59,264 nt of DNA from an uncultured Prevotellaceae bacterium. Lineage in GTDB: Bacteria; Bacteroidota; Bacteroidia; Bacteroidales; Muribaculaceae. Under the pieces are notes generated by a model. It worked only from the letters and a program-made list of their open reading frames with translations, was not told where the DNA came from and did no database searches. Location: NCBI GenBank assembly GCA_937898675.1, contig CALEJB010000050.1, forward strand, positions 1-59,264, written 5' to 3'. The stretch's first letter is position 1, and each line of letters starts with the position of its first letter. Positions 23,788 through 32,433 of the stretch are shown piece by piece. The position numbers and the translations under genes are program-made.

Positions 23788-25163
23788 TCATTTGTCGCCG
23801 GGGCGGCACACTTGACTACAGCCGCCACAGTTGCTCAAGGTGCCGGCAAATCGCTTTTCGACCAGGTAGTGCAAGCGGTCCTTGAGGGCGTCGAGGCGCA
23901 CGCCGTCGATGACATCGGCCACAAAGGCCTGCATCAGCAGCCGCCGGGCCTCGGCCTCGGGGATGCCGCGGGTGCGCATGTAGAACAGTGCCTCTTCGTC
24001 GAGCTGGCCCACGGCCGAGCCGTGAGAGCACATCACGTCGTCGGTGTAAATCTCGAGCTGGGGCTTGGTGTACATGCGGGCCGTGGGAGCGCCGCAGATG
24101 TTGCGGTTGCCCTGGTAGGCCTCGACGCGCGGGCAGCCGGGCTTGACGAGAATCTTGCCGGCAAAGGCGCCCACGGCGTGGTCGTCGAGCACATACTTGA
24201 ACATCTCGTTGCTGTTGCAGCGCGGCGCGTTGTGGCCGATGAAGGTGTGGCTGTCCACATGCTGCTCGCCGCTGGCAATGGTCATGCCCAGCAGGCGCGT
24301 CTCGGCATGCTCGCCGTTGACCTCCACATGATAGTTGTTGCGGGTATATCCGTTGGTGAGCGTGATGCCATCAATCAGGACATTGCTGCCCTCGTGCTGC
24401 TGCACCCAGATGGACGACACGCGGCTGGTGAGCGGCGTGCTCTCTTCCATGTCATAGTAATCGACCGTGCTGCCCTCGAGGGCCACCAGTTCGATGACCT
24501 GGTTGTTGAGGTAGCGATACTCGGTGCTCTGGGTGTGGTCACAGGCCAGGATGCGCACGCTGGCGCCCTTGCCCACGACGATGAGCAGACGGCGCAGGGC
24601 CATCATGTCGAGTGCGGCATTGAAGATGTTGACCAGCTGGATGGGACGCTCGGCCACCACGCCGTCGGGCACATAGATGAGCAGGCCGTCCTGCACGAGC
24701 AGGCTGTTGAGCGCCACGGTGGGGTCGCTCAGCGGCGCCAGCTTGCCGTAGTAGGCGTTCATCAGTTCGGGACGGTCAAAGGCGGCGATGCTGAAGGGTT
24801 CCACCACCACTTGGCCGATATTGCGCTCGGCGGAGGCGCTGCTGTGGAAGGCATCGTTGCTGTTATAGTACAGGCAAGTGCTCAGGTTGGGCACATCGCA
24901 GCGGAATGCCTCGGCGGGATTGGCCTCAAAGGGCATGCGGTTCACATTCACGCCATAGTTGTGGGCAAACACCCGTTCCAAGTCGGTGGCCTCATAGTCC
25001 TCGCTGCCCTTGCGCGGCAGGCGTGCGGTCTGCAATGCCTTGCGGGCCGCGGCGCGCAGGGCGTTGAGCGTGTCGGGCGACTGGCGCTCGATGTCGGCGG
25101 CGCACTCGTCAAACAGGTCGATATATTGCCTGAGCGCGTTCATGTCACTCTTGTTGTCCATCA

Positions 25164-25164
<1 letters not shown>
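23788..25164 (-). CDS. sufD: SufD, Fe-S cluster assembly scaffold subunit
   Basis: SufD partners with SufB and the ATPase SufC in the SufBC2D scaffold. The 458-residue protein shows the beta-helix core of the SufBD family: VNSLLVQDGLLIYV-like strands (residues about 145-180), RRLLIVVGKGASVRIL, SGEQHVDSHTFIGHNAPRCNS and GNRNICGAPTARMYTKPQLEIYTDDVMCSHGSA in the C-terminal half. It ends in CGGCSQVC, an unusual cysteine cluster. The start is the ATG at 25164, which overlaps the SufC stop (TGATG); a GTG one codon earlier is also in frame. Confidence 0.93.
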
Positions 25165-25925
<761 letters not shown>

Positions 25926-25994
25926 AATCTATATCGTTGTTCGTTATTTTTTATTCATTTGCCAATGGGAGCATGGGAAAAAACCCGCAAACGC

Positions 25995-26012
25995 ACTCCT
26001 AACTCCTAATTA
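25995..26012. repeat. Heptamer repeat copy 2 (ACTCCTAACTCCTAATTA) between sufB and sufC
   Basis: Two and a half AACTCCT-like units lie just past the sufB stop, inside the operon. A GGGAGCATGGG stretch at 25966 has a weak match to the core found at other copies. Confidence 0.6.
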
Positions 26013-26019
26013 AAAAAGT

Positions 26020-27480
26020 TTACCCCACGCTGCCCTCGAGCGAGACGCTGAGCAGTTTCTGGGCCTCGACGGCAAACTCCATGGGCAACTTGGCCATCAC
26101 CTCCTTGGCATAGCCGTTGACAATGAGCCCCACGGCGTCGTCGGTGGGGATGCCGCGCTGGTTGCAGTAGAATATCTGGTCCTCGTTGATCTTGCTCGTG
26201 GTGGCCTCGTGCTCAACAACCGACGTGTCGTTGCCCACCTCAATCACGGGGAAGGTGTGGGCACCGCTGGTGTCGCTCAGCAGCAGGCTGTCGCACTGGG
26301 TGAAGTTGCGGCACCCGGTGGCCTTGGGGGCTATCTTGACCATGCCGCGGTAACTGTTCTGGCTGTGGCCGGCGCTGATACCCTTGCTCACGATGGTGCT
26401 GGTGGTGTTCTTGCCCAAGTGAATCATCTTGGTGCCGGTGTCGGCCTCTTGGTAGTTGTTGGTGAGCGCCACGCTGTAAAACTCTCCCGTCGAGCGGTCG
26501 CCCAGCAGCACGCAGCTGGGATACTTCCAGGTGATGGCGCTGCCGGTCTCGACCTGGGTCCACGACAGCTTGCTGCGGTCGCCGCGGCACAGGCCGCGCT
26601 TGGTCACCAGGTTGTAGATGCCGCCCTTGCCTTCCTTGTCGCCGGGATACCAATTCTGCACAGTGCTGTACTTGACCTCGGCGCGGTCCTCGACAATAAT
26701 CTCGACGATGGCGGCATGCAACTGGTTCTCGTCGCGCATGGGCGCGGTGCAACCCTCCAGATAAGAGACATAGCTGTCGTCGTCGGCCACGATGAGCGTG
26801 CGCTCAAACTGGCCCGTCTGCGCAGCATTGATGCGGAAGTAGGTGGACAGCTCCATCGGGCAGCGCACGCCCTTGGGGATGTACACAAACGAGCCGTCGC
26901 TGAACACGGCCGAGTTCAATGCGGCATAGAAGTTGTCGGTATAGGGCACCACCTTGCCCAGGTACTTGCGCACCAGGTCGGGGTAGTCCTTCACCGCCTC
27001 GCTCATCGAGCAGAATATCACGCCCAACTCAGCCAAGCGGTCGCGGTAGGTGGTCTTGACACTCACGCTGTCCATCACCGCATCCACCGCCATGCCGCTC
27101 AGGCGCAACTGCTCCTCGAGGGGTATGCCCAGTTTGTCGAAGGTCTTTTTCACCTCGGGGTCAATCTCCTTTTTCTCGCTCTCCTGCTTGCGCTTGGGCG
27201 CGGCATAGTAGCTGATGTTCTGGAAGTCAATGTCCGGCACATGCACATGGCCCCAGTGCGGCGTCTTGAGCGTCAGCCAGTGGCGGTAGGCCTTGAGGCG
27301 GAACTCAAGCAGCCACTCGGGCTCGCCCTTGAGCGCCGAGATGCGGCGCACCACATCCTCGTCAAGTCCCTTGGGGATGACATCGGTGTCAATGTCGGTC
27401 ACAAAGCCGTACTTGTACTCGGCCTGCGCCGCCTGCTCTATGATTTGGTTACCGTTTTCGGTCTTGTCTGTTTCTTTCAT
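26020..27480 (-). CDS. sufB: SufB, Fe-S cluster assembly scaffold protein
   Basis: SufB is the core scaffold on which the cluster is assembled. The 486-residue product begins MKETDKTENGN at ATG 27480. A GTG at 27516 is in frame but lies inside the -7 promoter box and is rejected. Conserved blocks include WLLEFRLKAYRHW, HVPDIDFQNISYYAAPK, AALNSAVFSDGSFVYIPKGV, the YLEGCTAPMRDENQLHAA region with the key cysteine, and SRGMVKIAPKA-like text (NSYRGMVKIAP) with TQCDSLLL. It is the first gene of the operon, so cluster assembly is controlled from its promoter. No IscR-like regulator is seen nearby. Confidence 0.96.
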   Translation of the reverse strand: MKETDKTENGNQIIEQAAQAEYKYGFVTDIDTDVIPKGLDEDVVRRISALKGEPEWLLEFRLKAYRHWLTLKTPHWGHVHVPDIDFQNISYYAAPKRKQESEKKEIDPEVKKTFDKLGIPLEEQLRLSGMAVDAVMDSVSVKTTYRDRLAELGVIFCSMSEAVKDYPDLVRKYLGKVVPYTDNFYAALNSAVFSDGSFVYIPKGVRCPMELSTYFRINAAQTGQFERTLIVADDDSYVSYLEGCTAPMRDENQLHAAIVEIIVEDRAEVKYSTVQNWYPGDKEGKGGIYNLVTKRGLCRGDRSKLSWTQVETGSAITWKYPSCVLLGDRSTGEFYSVALTNNYQEADTGTKMIHLGKNTTSTIVSKGISAGHSQNSYRGMVKIAPKATGCRNFTQCDSLLLSDTSGAHTFPVIEVGNDTSVVEHEATTSKINEDQIFYCNQRGIPTDDAVGLIVNGYAKEVMAKLPMEFAVEAQKLLSVSLEGSVG

Positions 27481-27515
27481 CAGTTCAAATTCCTGCCTTT
27501 TGTCATTTAGGCCCA

Positions 27516-27523
27516 CAAAGGTA
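27516..27523 (-). promoter_or_regulatory. -7 box of the sufBCDS operon
   Basis: On the minus strand TACCTTTG (27523-27516) fits the Bacteroidota -7 consensus exactly. The start of sufB is 36 bases downstream. The -33 region has GTTGG but at about 25 bases, longer than ideal. Confidence 0.65.
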
Positions 27524-27615
27524 CGAATTTTTCTCGAGTTGCAGGCCCCAACGATGCAAGATTTGTTGAATCGTCAATTCTTGGCCATTATCTGTTCGTT
27601 ATGGAAAATATTTAC

Positions 27616-27623
27616 TACCTTTG
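27616..27623 (+). promoter_or_regulatory. -7 box of the CotH gene
   Basis: TACCTTTG fits the consensus and lies 40 bases before the ATG at 27664. Divergent from the suf promoter, about 92 bases apart. No good -33 was found. Confidence 0.6.
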
Positions 27624-27663
27624 CCCATGATATTATTAACGAAATTAAATAGCCATAAAGATA

Positions 27664-30255
27664 ATGAGTTCCAAACTGATTTCAAGGCACGCTGTCCTAT
27701 TGATGGCACTGGTGCTCTTTACCGCCTCATGCAACGGGGACCGCAAAGGCCAAGGCACTATCATAAAGGATGAACAGTTTGACAAAGTGTTGGTCATCAA
27801 CGAAGTGATGGCATCCAACCGCACAGGACTGCTCACAGCAGACGGGAAAACAGCCGACTGGATTGAAATCAAAAACATATCGGAACAGCCCGTCGACCTT
27901 GACGGCTATTCACTGGTGTGCCACAGCAAGAAAGCCAAGAAACCAAAAGACGGCGACGGTGAAGACGACAGCACCGAAGCCGCATCAGACAGCACCGTGT
28001 TAAAAGACAAGACAAGCGAATGGAACTTTCCCAACGTGACGGTCAAGCCAGGTGAATGCCTAGTCGTGTTCGCAGTAAAAGACAAAAAGAAGAAAAACAA
28101 AGACGGCAAGGAAGACGCAGACGACGCTGAGGACAAGGAAGAGAACAAGGACAATAACGGCGAATTGCGCGCCAACTTTAAAATCCCCGGTGACAGTTGC
28201 AAGCTGCAACTGATCAAAAACGAGACTGATATTATGGCCGAGGTTAAAGTCATCGAATTGAGCGCCGATGAATCTTACAGCCGACAGGACGACGGCACCT
28301 ACGAGAAGACATACATGCAAAGCCCCGGCTTTGACAACAACCGCGACGGCTACGAGGCCTACAACCAGCGCATCGACGAACAGCGCAACGGCAGCCCGCT
28401 GCTCATCTGGCGAGCGTCGTCGAGAATGGAGAAGGGCCATTTCAACTGGGTGACTGTCAAAAACGTGTCATCATCCCCCGTAGAACTCAGCGACTATGCC
28501 CTGTCCACCAAGGGCGGCAAGAAGGGCAAGGAATGGCAATTCCCCGCCCGGCAGCTCGCCCCAGGAGAAACCTATCAAGTGGAACTCGCCGGCAAAAAGG
28601 CGAAAAAACCCGCCACACAGGCCGGCTTCAAACTGGGCGACAGCGAGACCCTGCGCCTCACCCAGGGCGGCAGGCTCATTGACGGCATCTGCCTGAGACC
28701 CACCTATCAGGGCGTGACAATGGGCCGCGCCGAGGGCATGAAGGGATTTTTCTTCTTCGGCAGCGACGGCAAGCCGCGCCGCTTCATCGACGAGGGACCA
28801 ACGTTTGACCAAGCGCCAGGCGTGTACGAAAAAAAAAAGCAGTTAACGCTACACCTTAATAAGACTGGCAAGCCTGTCCACTACACCCTCGATGGCTCTG
28901 AACCCGACCCTGGCTCACCTGTGCTGAAAGACACGCTCACACTCACCAAGAGCACCGTGGTGCGCACCTACGTTGAGGGCGACAGCACGTCGCTGCGCAG
29001 CCCTGTGGCCACCGCCAGCTACATCCTTGGCGACGAACACACTATTCCCGTCATCAGCATCTCAATCAAGCCCGCCGACATGTGGGACTTCCACAGCGGC
29101 ATCTATGCCAATGGTCCAGGATACGACCGTGAATTTCCCCACAAGGGCGCCAACTATTGGAAAAACCGGGAAAAGAAAGCCCACGTCGAGTTATTTGACG
29201 GCAAGGAGGGGTTCTCGACCGATTGCGCCTTCAAGATTCAAGGCGGATTCTCGAGGGCCGAGCCCAAAAAATCGTTTCAAGTCAAATTTTACGGCCAGTA
29301 CGGCAACGCCAGCATCAAGTATAACTTTTTCGGCACCGGCAAGGCAGAGGAACTCGAAAGATTCATCTTGCGCGGCGGGTCCCAGGACCAGGCGCAATGC
29401 ATGATACGCGACGAATTCTTCACCAGCCTGATGGCCGCCCAAAGCCCCACCCTCATCGTCCAGAACTACAGACCCGTGGCGCTGTACATCAACGGCGATT
29501 ACTTCGGCCTCTACTATCTGCGCGAGAAAATCGACCGCAAATTTGTCAAGCAACGCCTCCAAACCACAGCCGGCATCAAGGTGTCTGACGACAACATCAA
29601 TATGATTCAGGCGATATACTGCGAGGAGGGCTCCGCAGCCGGCTGGAACCGGCTCAACAACTATGTGCGATCGCACGATATGCGCAACGACAGCAATTAT
29701 GCCGAGGCGAGCCAAAAGATTGACGTGGACGGCCTGATTGACTGGAAACTCGGCGAGATATACTCCCGCAACACCGATTTGGGCAACATCCGCTATGTGC
29801 AATCCGACGAAAAAGGGAGCGACATGAAGTGGCATTTCGTTTTCTACGACATCGATGCCTCGTGGGCAAGCCATTGGGGAGCTGCCCGATACCTCCGCGT
29901 GGCGGCAGCAGACAATGCCCTTACAGCAAGGCAAAACATACTGATCGACAGACTGCTGCGCAACAAGGGTTTCCGCACACGCTTCCTGGAGCGCCTGTCG
30001 CATCACATGCACAACACGTTCACCGAGGAGAACACAACCCGGGTGTTTGACAACCTCGTCGCCACCATCACCCCCGAGATGAAACTCAACTGCAAACGAT
30101 GGCCCCAACTCTCATACAAGAAGTGGGAGAAAAACATAGCGACATTCCGCAAGCGTTTCACAACCCGCAACAGGGATATGCTCAACGACCTGCGCAAGGT
30201 CATAGCCATCACTCCCCAAGAGGACAAAGAATACTTTGGCGACCTGGGTTACTAA
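27664..30255 (+). CDS. CotH-kinase family lipoprotein with lamin-tail-like domains
   Basis: This 863-residue lipoprotein starts MSSKLISRHAVLLMALVLF and has TASC with the lipid Cys at residue 23. The N-terminal half shows two lamin-tail-type segments (VLVINEVMASNRTGLLTADGKTADWIEIKN and the FNWVTVKNVSSSPVELSDYALS region), a Lys/Asp/Glu-rich low-complexity insert (about 80-165), then a chitobiase/CHB_HEX_C-like repeat (VHYTLDGSEPDPGSP). The C-terminal half is a CotH kinase-like domain: KSFQVKFYGQYGNASIKYNFFG, FILRGGSQDQ, NGDYFGLYYLREKIDRKF, and FYDIDASW as the probable metal-binding block. CotH proteins are atypical secreted kinases in spores. A role here is not established. Composition is less GC-rich than the neighbours. 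Confidence 0.82.
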   Translation: MSSKLISRHAVLLMALVLFTASCNGDRKGQGTIIKDEQFDKVLVINEVMASNRTGLLTADGKTADWIEIKNISEQPVDLDGYSLVCHSKKAKKPKDGDGEDDSTEAASDSTVLKDKTSEWNFPNVTVKPGECLVVFAVKDKKKKNKDGKEDADDAEDKEENKDNNGELRANFKIPGDSCKLQLIKNETDIMAEVKVIELSADESYSRQDDGTYEKTYMQSPGFDNNRDGYEAYNQRIDEQRNGSPLLIWRASSRMEKGHFNWVTVKNVSSSPVELSDYALSTKGGKKGKEWQFPARQLAPGETYQVELAGKKAKKPATQAGFKLGDSETLRLTQGGRLIDGICLRPTYQGVTMGRAEGMKGFFFFGSDGKPRRFIDEGPTFDQAPGVYEKKKQLTLHLNKTGKPVHYTLDGSEPDPGSPVLKDTLTLTKSTVVRTYVEGDSTSLRSPVATASYILGDEHTIPVISISIKPADMWDFHSGIYANGPGYDREFPHKGANYWKNREKKAHVELFDGKEGFSTDCAFKIQGGFSRAEPKKSFQVKFYGQYGNASIKYNFFGTGKAEELERFILRGGSQDQAQCMIRDEFFTSLMAAQSPTLIVQNYRPVALYINGDYFGLYYLREKIDRKFVKQRLQTTAGIKVSDDNINMIQAIYCEEGSAAGWNRLNNYVRSHDMRNDSNYAEASQKIDVDGLIDWKLGEIYSRNTDLGNIRYVQSDEKGSDMKWHFVFYDIDASWASHWGAARYLRVAAADNALTARQNILIDRLLRNKGFRTRFLERLSHHMHNTFTEENTTRVFDNLVATITPEMKLNCKRWPQLSYKKWEKNIATFRKRFTTRNRDMLNDLRKVIAITPQEDKEYFGDLGY
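28829..28838 (+). other. Ten-A homopolymer inside the CotH gene
   Basis: A run of ten A within the reading frame (codons give EKKKQ at about residue 390). It is intact here and the frame runs on to the stop at 30255. Confidence 0.6.
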
Positions 30256-30308
30256 AACGCCCGCGCTATTCAGGCGCACTATAACACCAGTCTGAACTGC
30301 TCCTCACA

Positions 30309-30370
30309 CCCGTCAACGCATAATCACCGCCCGATGTTGCCATCTCGAGCGGTGATTGAGTGTTGACGGG
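30309..30370. terminator. Long hairpin between the CotH gene and the double SUMF1 gene
   Basis: CCCGTCAAC (30309-30317) pairs with GTTGACGGG (30362-30370) and ATCACCGC (30323-30330) with GCGGTGAT (30349-30356), separated by a symmetric 5/5 internal loop. It lies between converging genes. It has no strong T run, so termination would be unusual, but it is clearly structured. Confidence 0.6.
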
Positions 30371-30412
30371 CCATACGCCCATCCAAATCATTGACAGATA
30401 TCGTTCAGGCGG

Positions 30413-32362
30413 CTACAGCGCCAGGCGGAAGCCCACGTCGGTGCTTGCGCTGCCGGGGTTGATGCTGCCGCGCACGGTCACCCGGGCGCTCAAAGGGTTG
30501 GCCGACCAGCCGCCTCCGCGGCACACGCGATAGGTGCCCGTTGCGGGGCCTTGGGGGTCGGTCTGCGCCGCGCTGGTGTAGGTCTTATACCAGTCGTTGC
30601 ACCACTCGTCCTGATTGCCGCTCATGTCATAAATGCCCAGCTCGTTGGGCGCCAGCGTGGCCACGGCATGGGGCTGCCAGCCGCTGTTGTCAAAGTACCA
30701 CGCCACGTCGGCGACATTGTCGCTGCCGGCATACATGAAGCCCAAGCTCTTGTTGCCGCCGCGCGCGGCAAACTCCCACTCGGCCTCGCTGGGCAGGCGG
30801 AAGGTCTTGCCCGTCAGCTCGTTCAGCTTGGCGATGAACGTCTGGCAGTCGTTCCACGACACGCAATCGACGGGACGCTGCAGGTTGCCCCTGAAGTTGG
30901 TGGGATTGCTGCCCATCACGGCCACCCACAGCTCCTGCGTTACCTCGGTCTGCCCGATGGAGAAACCGGACAGCGTCACCTGGTGCACGGGGCGCTCGTT
31001 GGCGTTGCATTCAGGCTGTTCCTCGCCCGCGCCCATCATAAAGGTGCCGCCCTCGACGCTCACCATCTCAAAGGTCACGCCGCCCACGGTAAAGGTCTCG
31101 GTGACGGGCGGGGTGTCCAGCGGGCGCACGGTGACGGTCGTCTCGCCGCATTGCGTCTTCTTCTTGCCGCTGGCCTGGGCCGTGGCCTGCACCTTGAGGT
31201 AACGCGGCTCGCTGCCGCGCATGGCGGTGTAGGGATTGGCGACAGCCTCGCCGTCAACAATCAGCGTCACGGTACCCTCGCCCGTGGCGGTGATGACCAG
31301 GGCGCTGTCGGTAAGCCTGGTGGAAACCTCGGGCATAGCCGTGCAGGCGGGGTCGTCGGCGGCAAGGCGCAGCCCAAAGCCCCAGTCCTTGTCGCTCGCC
31401 CTGCCTCCCCAGCGGCATGCCAGGCGGCACGTGCCCTCGCTGCCGTTAAAACCGCCGCCACGGCACACGCGGTCAAGGCCCCACGACGGTCCCTGAGGAT
31501 TGGTCTGGGGCGCGCTGCTATAGTAGGCAAACGCGTCGTTGCACCACTCAAACACGTTGCCGCTCATATCATACAGGCCCAGCTCGTTGGGCGCTTTGGT
31601 AGCCACGGCATGCGAGCCGTAGTCGGGACTGCGGCTGTCGTTAAGGGCGTTGCCCTCATACCATGCCACCTCGTCAAGACTGTCGCTGCCGGCATACATG
31701 TAGTGCCCGCTCATGTTGCCGCCGCGCGCGGCAAACTCCCACTCGGCCTCGGTGGGCAGGCGGAAGGTCTTACCTGTCATCTCATTCAGCTTGCCGATGA
31801 ACGTCTGACAGTCGTTCCACGACACATTGTCCACGGGGCGCTGCAGATTTTCACCAAAATCGTGGTAACCGGCATCGCCGTTGCACACGCTGGGGTTGCT
31901 GCCCATCACGGCAAGCCACAATTCCTGCGTCACCTGAGTCTGGCCGATAAGGAAGCCCGACAGCGTTACCTGATGCACCGGGAACTCGTCGTCGGCATCC
32001 TCGATGGCGGTCTGCTGCTCCTCGGTAGCGCCCATCATGAATGTGCCGCCATCGACCGTTACCATCGTGAACGACACGCCGCCCACGGTGATGACCTCGC
32101 CCGCGGGTTCGTCGGGCCACCCGCTGCCGAGCAGATAGTCGATGAGCGCCGAGATGTCCTCGGGCCCGACGCTGCCGCTGTTGTTAACGTCGGCGCTCTG
32201 CGCCGAGGCGCCGGTGTCGCTGCCAAGCAGATAGTCGATCAGTGCCGAGATGTCGGCAGGACTGACTGCGCCGTCGCCGTTCACGTCGCCCCTGACATCA
32301 GCCCAGGCGGGAACAATGCTGAAAACCAGCAATAACAATAATGCAAGAAATGATTTCTTCAT
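30413..32362 (-). CDS. Secreted protein with two dockerin-like repeats and two SUMF1 domains
   Basis: This protein is 649 residues from ATG 32362 (an upstream start adds ten residues before the signal peptide and is rejected). The signal peptide is MKKSFLALLLLLVFSIVPAWA. Two dockerin-like Ca-binding modules follow at once: RGDVNGDGAVSPADISALID and ADVNNSGSVGPEDISALID. Two SUMF1/FGE-type domains then share the same order, with GGTFMMGATEEQ or GGTFMMGAGEEQ, RLPTEAEWEFAARGGN or RLPSEAEWEFAARGGN and YDMSGNVFEWCND or YDMSGNQDEWCND. A 75-residue beta-rich linker separates them. The catalytic Cys pair of FGE is not obvious, so it is probably not a formylglycine maker. Tandem domain duplication is clear. 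Confidence 0.85.
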   Translation of the reverse strand: MKKSFLALLLLLVFSIVPAWADVRGDVNGDGAVSPADISALIDYLLGSDTGASAQSADVNNSGSVGPEDISALIDYLLGSGWPDEPAGEVITVGGVSFTMVTVDGGTFMMGATEEQQTAIEDADDEFPVHQVTLSGFLIGQTQVTQELWLAVMGSNPSVCNGDAGYHDFGENLQRPVDNVSWNDCQTFIGKLNEMTGKTFRLPTEAEWEFAARGGNMSGHYMYAGSDSLDEVAWYEGNALNDSRSPDYGSHAVATKAPNELGLYDMSGNVFEWCNDAFAYYSSAPQTNPQGPSWGLDRVCRGGGFNGSEGTCRLACRWGGRASDKDWGFGLRLAADDPACTAMPEVSTRLTDSALVITATGEGTVTLIVDGEAVANPYTAMRGSEPRYLKVQATAQASGKKKTQCGETTVTVRPLDTPPVTETFTVGGVTFEMVSVEGGTFMMGAGEEQPECNANERPVHQVTLSGFSIGQTEVTQELWVAVMGSNPTNFRGNLQRPVDCVSWNDCQTFIAKLNELTGKTFRLPSEAEWEFAARGGNKSLGFMYAGSDNVADVAWYFDNSGWQPHAVATLAPNELGIYDMSGNQDEWCNDWYKTYTSAAQTDPQGPATGTYRVCRGGGWSANPLSARVTVRGSINPGSASTDVGFRLAL

Positions 32363-32433
32363 AAACAAAACTTTGAGTTTAGGGCCATTCATTGGCAGTT
32401 AATATGATAATATTGTTTTTTTGGTTACTTGTC

